NCBI GenBank assembly: GCA_005239945.1
Contig: SBAY01000200.1
Location: 1 to 5,589, forward strand
From: Nitrospira sp.
GTDB lineage: Bacteria; UBA9089; CG2-30-40-21; SBAY01
Length of the DNA stretch: 5,589 nucleotides
Direction of reading: 5' to 3'
A program made the translations under genes and the position numbers. Positions 1 to 5,589 of the stretch are shown here, one piece after another. The notes beneath the pieces were generated by a model. It was not told where the DNA came from. It saw nothing but the letters and a program-made list of their open reading frames with translations, and searched no databases. Numbering within the stretch: the stretch's first letter is position 1; every line of letters begins with the position of its first letter.

Positions 1-74
1 CCCTATGCGTGGGATTTGGTGCTGAGATGGTTGCTAACCTTTACTCAGACCAGACTTTCACTGATAAGAACTAA
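1..74 (+). CDS. C-terminal fragment of a probable convergent gene (5' end outside window)
   Basis: In plus-strand frame 3 the first 71 bases are open and end in TAA at 72-74, giving a protein-like tail that begins LCVGFGAEMVANLYSD and ends TDKN. Codons start at base 3 and the gene would enter from the left edge. Its TAA overlaps by two bases the TAG of the large minus-strand gene (71-73), a tail-to-tail arrangement often seen between compact convergent bacterial genes. Of the other plus frames, frame 2 stops early (23-25), while frame 1 runs into the large gene to a TAA at 115-117 and is less likely. The product cannot be identified from 23 residues, and a fragment this short could be open by chance. 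Confidence 0.45.
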   Translation, partial: LCVGFGAEMVANLYSDQTFTDKN

Positions 75-3000
75 TAAACTTGCTCGGCACACTCATAATC
101 AATCTCCATATCCCTAAAGCCACCATTTTTTGGCACTTTAAGTGTGAAGCCCTCAAATTTTATGCCCCCTGCTACAGCCTCTGAAATGTCAAACCCCAAA
201 CAGCCATCTATATTAAAGCATAATTTGGTTGATGTAGCGTTAAATCCAAGATTATTTATCCCTAAATAGCCAATCTCAAAGTCTATACCTTCATAACGAG
301 TTCCATCTACAGTTACATCTGGCAAAAAGCTCAGTGCAGACATAGGAACAGTTACACCTGTTAAATCTATATCCCCGTTAAAGTCAACTCTGAACCCAAT
401 AGAAGTTGTTCCTTCTGACCACCTTCCTTCACCAGACCTGTATTTTAAACCTCCATTTACTCTAATATGAGTAGCGTTTGTATTTAAGCGACCTGCCTCG
501 AATCTTAAATTAAGCGTAAGCTGGGTTATATCAAGCTGCAGAATATAGAAGGCTAATGGGCGTATGTCAGGTGCCACCGTAACATTAAAACTTCCTTCAC
601 CTGATGAATCTATAGCCAGGTTAAATTCTGCAGGGTGCGCTAACTCTAACGGCTCAGGTAAGTTCAAAGTTCCCTTTATATTACAGTAGAAATTAACAGG
701 TGAACTGTGCCCTGAATGGAAGGCAAATTGAGTTATAGTTAAGATATCCGGAATTAATTCTATATTTGGGGTAACTGTAAATGTACCAGAGATAGATGGC
801 TCTGAGGTAATAGTGAGCCCATGAAATTCTACTTCTATATCTTCTTCGCCTTCTTCGCCTTCTAATATTACAATCTTGCCAGATAATGATAAACTCAGGT
901 ATGTCTCACCATCTGTATTTATAGAAGAAATAGATATAGCAGGATAAGTTGTTCTACCGCTTGTTACATCATAGAAATAAAAATCTAAGCCAAATATCTG
1001 TGCTGTTAAAGCCCTCCCTTCTGGATAGGAAATATCACAGTCTCTTATGCCAGTTTTATCTATTATTAAATTATCTATAGTAAGTTCAAACTCATTTAAA
1101 TCAGGTATCCTTAATATACCATCAAGTTGTATGGTAACATTCTGTTCGTCTTCTGTAAGGATAAACCCAACTACAAGTGGAGGACCTGTCCCATGATTTA
1201 GTCTTGTTATCTCAAACTCTATTAAGGCTAAATCTATTTCTGCTGAAAAATCAGATGGGAAAGTCACGGTTCCACATATCCCGTCGGTAGTTACCTCAAG
1301 GGCAAAATGTATTGGATATGGCTCATCATCATCTCTTTTTTCCAACACGCGGCCTATTTCTATATCACCGGATACCTTAAACTCCCTTTCTGCTAAATTA
1401 GCCTGAGCACCGTTTATCTTTAAGGTTAATACATCTAAACTAAAATTGCCAATATAAGAAGGAGGTTCAACAAAAGTCTCTGTATAACTACCGCAAGTAA
1501 TTGTACCTACTAAGCCTCTACTTGTTATACCTATATCTCTAAACACAATAGAAGTTGTCCCCTCATCACCAGATAATGTAAATGGTAGATTTAGCATACC
1601 ATCAAAGTTTAGCGACCAATTTCCACCTTGTGGATGTCTGTACCTGAGTTCTGCTAATGTTAGTGGGATGCCAAGCCAATCTTCTAAACTCAGTTCATCA
1701 AGTCCTGCTGTGACAGAGCCAAACAGCGGGACAAAATCACTATCTACTACTACATCAAACTGGCATCTAACAGTTGGTGTCCCTCGAGCTTCTCCTTTTA
1801 AAGCTGGTATGTACAGGTTGACCGTATTGGTACCAATGGTATATATTCTCCTACCTTCCGCTACAGTCTCATAGTTTACTAATAGATTATCTTCTTCATC
1901 CCTTACCTTTAAATAGGCAATATCTCTTGTAGGCAGAGGTATTTCAGCAGGTAATATGGCTAAGATAAGCCCAGCCCAATCTACATTTAAACCATCACTA
2001 TCTATATGCCCGACTTCCAAGTCTTCAAAAAAGAACCTGACAGAACCGGTAGAGACTTCTACATCCGGGCCAACTGCTACATTGAAGCCATCTACGAACC
2101 TTGCCGCCATCTCAAAGTCATAATCCCCAAACTTAAGTTTTATAGAGCTTGTTCCATCCATTTGGAAACCAGAAGAGTTTAAACTCAAGGTTCTCGGTAA
2201 ATTCAGCACTACCCCAAAATCTTCACTTATCTCAGCGGTTGTTACAGATGCATTTTGCTGATAGCAGCCCCAGGATAATTCGCTGCCTGTTCCTACTACT
2301 TTAAAGGCAAAACCTGTATCAAAAGATATACTACCCTCTTGTATCCATAAATCATCAAAATCAAATTTAACATCATCAAAGTCTATTCCTATTCTTGTAT
2401 CATCTCTGAGCCGTAAGTTAGCAGCACCAGTTACATGTATCCCCTCTCTATCAAATGTAACACCTGGAGAAAGATTAAAGGTGGCTATATCACCTAAAGG
2501 AATATCAAACGCTGCCCTGATAGTAGCCGAACCTGAACCTATTTCAAAAGGTGAATAGGTTATTATTAAATCCCTAAATATGGCAGTTACTGTGGCTATA
2601 TTTTCGATATTAAAACTGCCCTCTCCTGAAATGGTTAGTCCATCCCTATTAAACGATATACCGGTAGGCAGTTGTAAATTAGCTATATCTGCAATAGGTA
2701 TCCTGAGAGAGGTAGTAATCTCTGCAGAGCCAGATTGGATTTCAAACGGCTCAAAGCTTATCCCCAGATCTCTAAAATTAACTGTTGCCGTATGTGTCTC
2801 ACCAAAAAGATTTACGGCTATGTTGCCTGCCCCTGAAACAGTCAGCCCATCTGCAGATAATACAACCCTTGCAGGTAAACCTAGTCTGACTGCATCTCCT
2901 ATGGGTATATCAATCGCTGCTTCAAGTGTAGCTGTCCCAGATTCTATCTCAAATGGACTAAACCCTATCAGAAAATCATCAAACCTGACTGTTACAGTGG

Positions 3001-5581
3001 CTATATCCTCGATATTAAATCTGCCCTCTCCTGAAATGATTAGTCCATCCCTATTAAACGATATACCGGTAGGCAGTTGTAAATTAGCTATATCTGCAAT
3101 AGGTATCCTGAGAGAGGTAGTAATCTGTGCAGAGCCAGATTGGATTTCAAACGGCTCAAAGCTTATCCCCAGATCTCTAAAATTAACCGTTGCCGTATGG
3201 GTCTCACCAAAAAGATTTACGGCTATGTTGCCTGCCCCTGAAACAGTCAGCCCATCTGCAGATAATACAACCCTTGCAGGCAAGCCCAGTCTGACTGCAT
3301 CTCCTATGGGTATATTAAACCCTGTTCTTATAGTAGCACTACCGGAATATATAGATAGAGGAGACCTTTCACCGAGCTTAAAATTATTAAAGTCTAAATC
3401 TAACCGTTGGCCTGCTATCTGTATTCTACCCCTGCCAGTGACTATTATCCCTTCACTATCAAAAGAGATATCCGTAGGTAAGGTGATATTCAACCCGCCA
3501 ATATTAAAGGTTGGAACATCGGGTAGGGTTATATTGCCTGAGAATGAACCATCCGGGTTTATGAGCATATCTTCTAATAAGACCTCTCCCAGGGCAGGAA
3601 TAGAGGGGATAGAGAAGTCTGCATCAGTATATAAAGCGAACCGCTGACTACCGGCTTCTCTAAAAGCAGATAGCCTGAATTCTGATACTCGCAGGTTAAA
3701 TATACCCGGATTAAGATTACATAAAGGAGTGCCGATAGCAGAAACAGTACCTCTTAGTCCCTCTGTAGACACTTCAAAGGCAGTATCTAAAGGAAACTCA
3801 TCAGTTACACCCAGCACAGCAGGAAGCTTGACTGCACCAGCTAAAGTGAGTTTCCACCTGTCTCTTACTATTCCAAAATTCAGTGCTTTGATTGGTAATA
3901 AACCTCCAAATAAATCAAATAATCTATCTGCAATATCTTCAGCATAAATTCTGCCTGCATGTAAGGAAGAAAGCCTGAGATTAGTTGGATTTAACCTGAT
4001 CTCTAATCCAGAGATATTTATTGGCAGTGCTATCGCAAGAGGGATTATAGATATTGTACCAACCCCATTTAAGATATAGCCAGGGCCCTCTGCAACTGCT
4101 GTTGCATCTATATCAATAAGTTCTGCGATACCATCAAGTAAAAGAAGCTCAGAGAGTCTTGCTATCAAATCTTCTTCTTCAGATACCTGATAGGTAATAG
4201 ATTCAGATAAAAAACCGGGGCTTGTGAGTTCAACCCTTAATGTATGCTCACCTGAGGCAGAAGTAGTAATCGTAGATAACCGAAGTGTAGTATCTTCAGA
4301 TATATGCCTTGTAATCTCACCAAGGTAAGTTCCATCTACAAATATTCTTGCAGTTATATCTCCTTCACCAGTAGCAGTTATTTCTAAATTTGGATATACT
4401 TCATCATTCAAATTATATGCAAGTGGATGTGGGGAGGGCATCTGTAGTGATATATCAGAAACCCTGAAGAGAGATTCTTCGTCAGAGATTTCCGAGCGGA
4501 GTTCTACTAATAAACTTATAGAGGCATTAATAGGGTTAGATGAAGCATCACTACCAGAGAAATTATAGGTAACGGTAAAGGTAGCGGTATCTCTGCCTGC
4601 AAGAACCCGAGTTCGTAAGGCATCTGTAATTACCACATCTAGGGGAAGTTCACTGGTTGCCCCGGCAGAAATATTCAGGGAGATATTTTGTATATGCTCG
4701 TTGAATATTGAGCCATTGGATAGGACTATTCTGGTAGTCTGCCGATTCAGGTTAATATTAGAAGCACCGGCTGCCTGTAGACGCAGGGTAGTTGTCCTGG
4801 TGGTTTCATCTCTGGCAAAGCTGAGGATAGTCGGGGTAAGATTTATCCGAAGCTGACTGCTAATACTGCGATAGATTATGCCGTTTGAAGATACTATGGC
4901 AGAAGAAAGACCTGCACCGTTTACTGCTTTTATAGAGAAGTAATAGGTGGTATCTTCTGTAAGACTCAAACCGGTATGGACTACTGAGGTAGAGATACCA
5001 CAGGAGCGCCAACTAACTGTATTATCTAATCCAGGGGAAGTGCCAATACAATAAAGGTATTCCCTTATACCCGATTGAGGGTCGGAAGCAGAAGTCCAAC
5101 TACAAGAGAGACGGTTTGGGTTGTGGGTTGTATCTCCTTCATCAGTCAGACCAGAGGGTGAAGTCGGTGGTGAGGTATCCGAGATAAAAAAGCCTTTTTG
5201 TTGGAAAAGAGGTGGGCCAGTGGCAAAGACTGCACTACCTATGAGTGTATAAGTTCCGTGAATTGAAAAGAACCTGCTTATAGGAATATTTAGTACTTCT
5301 CCACCACAATAGTTCTGTCCTATTTTAACCTGATAATTCTCTATAGTTAAGCAGGTGTTTCCCCGGGGGTCTCTCACCATAAACGAGAAAGTTGCAGGTA
5401 ACTCTTCAGGGCTTATATTTAACTCTATACGAAAGCCAACAGATTCAGAGTCAGTAAAGAGTTGTCTTTCTTCCCCAGATGAAGATAGAACCGCCAGTTT
5501 ACTTATAGCAGAGGCTTCTAAACTGGCAACAGGAAAATAAAGATGCCCAAATAAACCTGCGACGACTAAGACTGATTTCAA
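71..5581 (-). CDS. Giant exported beta-repeat protein with N-terminal Ig-like and FN3-like modules; function unknown
   Basis: I do not recognise a named family for the whole protein. Seen: 1,836 codons from a TTG to a TAG. A signal-peptide-like N terminus (K2, hydrophobic stretch to about residue 24, EASA at 22-25) is followed by an Ig-like segment (26-136), an FN3-like module (137-238), two more beta-rich Ig/CARDB-like segments (241-362, 363-470) and a helical linker (471-490). A repeat body follows to the C terminus, with recurring [DE]-G-[LI]-x-V-[ST]-G anchors and most regular at 691-1095. The protein is poor in lysine, rich in D/E, T, S, I and L, has only 15 cysteines (none between 622 and 1105), and shows no later membrane span and no LPXTG or PEP-CTERM tail. 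Known: FN3 and Ig modules are common in bacterial surface proteins. Inferred: export to the periplasm or surface, with a structural, adhesive or groove-type role. The frame stays open upstream of the TTG (CAG GTT) and the only SD-like bases (ACAGG) sit 2 nt from it, so the real start may lie beyond the window. Its 3' end overlaps the end of a probable convergent gene. Confidence 0.93.
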   Translation of the reverse strand: MKSVLVVAGLFGHLYFPVASLEASAISKLAVLSSSGEERQLFTDSESVGFRIELNISPEELPATFSFMVRDPRGNTCLTIENYQVKIGQNYCGGEVLNIPISRFFSIHGTYTLIGSAVFATGPPLFQQKGFFISDTSPPTSPSGLTDEGDTTHNPNRLSCSWTSASDPQSGIREYLYCIGTSPGLDNTVSWRSCGISTSVVHTGLSLTEDTTYYFSIKAVNGAGLSSAIVSSNGIIYRSISSQLRINLTPTILSFARDETTRTTTLRLQAAGASNINLNRQTTRIVLSNGSIFNEHIQNISLNISAGATSELPLDVVITDALRTRVLAGRDTATFTVTYNFSGSDASSNPINASISLLVELRSEISDEESLFRVSDISLQMPSPHPLAYNLNDEVYPNLEITATGEGDITARIFVDGTYLGEITRHISEDTTLRLSTITTSASGEHTLRVELTSPGFLSESITYQVSEEEDLIARLSELLLLDGIAELIDIDATAVAEGPGYILNGVGTISIIPLAIALPINISGLEIRLNPTNLRLSSLHAGRIYAEDIADRLFDLFGGLLPIKALNFGIVRDRWKLTLAGAVKLPAVLGVTDEFPLDTAFEVSTEGLRGTVSAIGTPLCNLNPGIFNLRVSEFRLSAFREAGSQRFALYTDADFSIPSIPALGEVLLEDMLINPDGSFSGNITLPDVPTFNIGGLNITLPTDISFDSEGIIVTGRGRIQIAGQRLDLDFNNFKLGERSPLSIYSGSATIRTGFNIPIGDAVRLGLPARVVLSADGLTVSGAGNIAVNLFGETHTATVNFRDLGISFEPFEIQSGSAQITTSLRIPIADIANLQLPTGISFNRDGLIISGEGRFNIEDIATVTVRFDDFLIGFSPFEIESGTATLEAAIDIPIGDAVRLGLPARVVLSADGLTVSGAGNIAVNLFGETHTATVNFRDLGISFEPFEIQSGSAEITTSLRIPIADIANLQLPTGISFNRDGLTISGEGSFNIENIATVTAIFRDLIITYSPFEIGSGSATIRAAFDIPLGDIATFNLSPGVTFDREGIHVTGAANLRLRDDTRIGIDFDDVKFDFDDLWIQEGSISFDTGFAFKVVGTGSELSWGCYQQNASVTTAEISEDFGVVLNLPRTLSLNSSGFQMDGTSSIKLKFGDYDFEMAARFVDGFNVAVGPDVEVSTGSVRFFFEDLEVGHIDSDGLNVDWAGLILAILPAEIPLPTRDIAYLKVRDEEDNLLVNYETVAEGRRIYTIGTNTVNLYIPALKGEARGTPTVRCQFDVVVDSDFVPLFGSVTAGLDELSLEDWLGIPLTLAELRYRHPQGGNWSLNFDGMLNLPFTLSGDEGTTSIVFRDIGITSRGLVGTITCGSYTETFVEPPSYIGNFSLDVLTLKINGAQANLAEREFKVSGDIEIGRVLEKRDDDEPYPIHFALEVTTDGICGTVTFPSDFSAEIDLALIEFEITRLNHGTGPPLVVGFILTEDEQNVTIQLDGILRIPDLNEFELTIDNLIIDKTGIRDCDISYPEGRALTAQIFGLDFYFYDVTSGRTTYPAISISSINTDGETYLSLSLSGKIVILEGEEGEEDIEVEFHGLTITSEPSISGTFTVTPNIELIPDILTITQFAFHSGHSSPVNFYCNIKGTLNLPEPLELAHPAEFNLAIDSSGEGSFNVTVAPDIRPLAFYILQLDITQLTLNLRFEAGRLNTNATHIRVNGGLKYRSGEGRWSEGTTSIGFRVDFNGDIDLTGVTVPMSALSFLPDVTVDGTRYEGIDFEIGYLGINNLGFNATSTKLCFNIDGCLGFDISEAVAGGIKFEGFTLKVPKNGGFRDMEIDYECAEQVY
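841..863 (-). repeat. Short in-frame 9-bp tandem repeat encoding an acidic Gly-Glu run
   Basis: On the plus strand CTTCTTCGC occurs twice in tandem (841-849, 850-858) followed by a partial third copy (859-863). It encodes E-G-E-E-G-E-E (residues 1574-1580), an acidic loop between beta strands. The unit length is a multiple of three, so slippage would change loop length without breaking the frame. Confidence 0.8.
1532..1966 (-). other. Segment interrupting the repeat body (residues 1206-1350)
   Basis: The [DE]-G anchors that recur every ~60-90 residues are absent between G1197 and G1356. The segment carries a proline-rich stretch (A-E-I-P-L-P-T-R, 1212-1219), a charged D-E-E-D (1228-1231), and an A-L-K-G-E-A-R-G-T-P (1260-1269) strand/turn before the repeat pattern resumes with L-N-L-P at 1330-1333. 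It may be an inserted domain or highly decayed repeats; no family is recognised. Confidence 0.4.
2586..2910 (-). repeat. Near-identical 325-bp direct repeat, copy 2 (C-terminal side)
   Basis: Partner of the tract at 2991-3315, encoding unit A2 and the first ~40 residues of B2. The 80 bp between the two copies (2911-2990) encodes the tail of B1 and is not matched at comparable identity by the equivalent tail of B2 (2504-2585), although the two tails remain recognisably related as protein. Confidence 0.95.
2991..3315 (-). repeat. Near-identical 325-bp direct repeat, copy 1 (N-terminal side)
   Basis: This tract aligns without gaps to 2586-2910 at an offset of exactly 405 bp (135 codons). I count 11 mismatches in 325 positions (about 97% identity), of which 7 are silent and 4 change a residue (Q/E, I/T, R/S, D/N). 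It encodes all of unit A1 and the first ~40 residues of B1. Identity stops abruptly at both ends. Confidence 0.95.
4172..4861 (-). other. Two Ig/CARDB-like beta modules (residues 241-362 and 363-470)
   Basis: Residues 241-362 alternate short hydrophobic strands with T/S/N-rich turns and end in a strand pattern (T-A-T-F-T-V-T-Y-N at 332-340, S-I-S-L-L-V-E-L at 354-361) typical of a bacterial Ig-like fold. Residues 363-470 contain I-F-V-D-G-T-Y-L-G (413-421) followed by G-E-H-T-L-R-V-E-L (444-452), which resembles CARDB or PEGA-type modules where a short 'VDG' hairpin is followed by 'G-x-H-x-L-x-V'. The assignment rests on strand pattern only; precise family membership is not established. The acidic E-E-E-D at 468-471 marks the boundary to the amphipathic helical linker. 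Confidence 0.45.
4868..5173 (-). other. Fibronectin type III-like module (residues 137-238)
   Basis: The module opens with a proline/serine-rich linker (SPPTSPSG, 137-144). It then shows the usual FN3 landmarks: a core Trp in strand B (W162), S-G-I-x-E-Y-x-Y-x-I-G at about 170-180, W191, and the strand-F tyrosine region T-Y-Y-F-S-I-K-A-V-N-G-A-G-L (about 212-225). This layout closely resembles bacterial extracellular FN3 domains in which 'D-x-x-S-G-I-x-x-Y-x-Y-x-I-G' and 'Y-Y-F-x-V-K-A-x-N-x-A-G' recur. Three cysteines (160, 178, 194) lie in this short domain and could form a disulfide after export. No ligand or carbohydrate-binding residue can be assigned. Confidence 0.75.
5507..5581 (-). 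other. Signal-peptide-like segment (residues 1-25)
   Basis: The N terminus has one lysine (K2), then a mainly hydrophobic run (residues 4-19), then an EASA motif at 22-25 that fits an A-x-A-type signal peptidase I site, with cleavage likely near residue 25. There is no lipobox cysteine, so this is not a lipoprotein signal. The charged n-region is unusually short if TTG is the start. In-frame codons continue upstream to the window edge, so extra n-region residues may be missing here. Confidence 0.6.
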
Positions 5582-5589
5582 AACCTGTC

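Larger units (their letters stand above)
2297..3511 (-). repeat. Six-unit coding repeat array, 66/69-residue units (residues 691-1095)
   Basis: Six consecutive units can be aligned by eye: unit 0 (691-756, 66 aa), A1 (757-825, 69 aa), B1 (826-891, 66 aa), A2 (892-960, 69 aa), B2 (961-1026, 66 aa) and C (1027-1095, 69 aa). The shared pattern is I-P-[IL]-[GA]-D at the start, L-P near position 11, [DE]-G-[LI]-x-[VI]-[ST]-G near 20-26, a central F-x-D strand, then P-F-E-I-x-S-G-[ST]-A closing most units. A and B types are about 40% identical with a three-residue gap; A1/A2 differ at one residue. Each unit is predicted to be mainly short beta strands. Cysteines are absent throughout. The pattern is compatible with a beta-solenoid or elongated groove, but the family is not recognised. 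Confidence 0.88.

Noticed and set aside
40..70. Possible hairpin terminator downstream of the large gene
   Set aside because: The candidate stem (CTTTAC against GATAAG with a long loop) has only about four pairs of six, no GC-rich core and no T tract.
71..200. C-terminal sorting signal (LPXTG, PEP-CTERM, T9SS-type tail)
   Set aside because: The last ~40 residues have no hydrophobic span followed by basic residues, no LPXTG or PEP motif, and do not resemble a type IX sorting domain; the protein ends with an acidic/aromatic tail.
1668..1874. Plus-strand open frame of 68 codons
   Set aside because: Antisense shadow inside the large gene with Ser/Thr-rich, non-protein-like composition.
2586..3315. 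CRISPR or transposon-type repeat
   Set aside because: Only two long copies, both in frame within a coding sequence, with no short regular spacers, terminal inverted repeats or transposase.
2580..3647. Plus-strand open frame of 355 codons
   Set aside because: It is antisense to the repeat array. The duplicated DNA repeats the same stop-free antisense stretch, so length is not independent evidence. The peptide simply mirrors the repeats, lacks a recognisable fold, and has no convincing SD.
3729..3947. Plus-strand open frame of 72 codons
   Set aside because: Antisense shadow of the large gene, Ser/Pro-rich low-information product, no upstream signal.
5355..5540. Plus-strand open frame of 61 codons
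   Set aside because: Lies opposite the N-terminal coding region of the large gene; no independent coding evidence.

Overview
The window is almost entirely one very long minus-strand reading frame (about 1,836 codons), running from the right edge nearly to the left edge. It encodes a secreted or cell-surface, all-beta, repeat-rich protein. The first ~70 bases appear to hold the 3' end of a convergent plus-strand gene. No RNA gene, insertion sequence, CRISPR array, origin or convincing terminator is visible, and there is no gene-free stretch over 300 bases.

Organism: the DNA is moderately AT-rich, with frequent ATA (Ile) and AGA/AGG (Arg) codons. The protein has an export signal, Ig-like modules and a fibronectin type III-like module of a kind common in environmental bacteria with large surface proteins (for example Omnitrophota, Planctomycetota and deltaproteobacterial lineages). 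I infer an uncultured or environmental bacterium; the sequence cannot fix the phylum, and archaea are not excluded.

Layout, in protein order (right to left on the map): a signal-peptide-like segment (residues 1-25); an Ig-like module with two cysteines (26-136); an FN3-like module (137-238); two further Ig/CARDB-like beta modules (241-362 and 363-470); a short amphipathic helical linker (471-490); then about 1,300 residues dominated by a degenerate ~65-70-residue beta repeat. In the middle (691-1095) the repeat is very regular: six consecutive units of 66 or 69 residues, four of which form two alternating A-B pairs. A 325-bp tract of one pair is ~97% identical to the other. Towards the C terminus the repeat decays and is interrupted by a non-matching segment (about 1206-1350). 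No C-terminal sorting signal or membrane anchor is seen.

The protein has no recognised catalytic motif. The best-supported description is a large exported protein with an adhesion-type N terminus and a novel-looking beta-repeat body. A structural, adhesive or hydrophobic-groove role is inference only. The reading frame is still open at the right edge, so the true start may lie outside the window.
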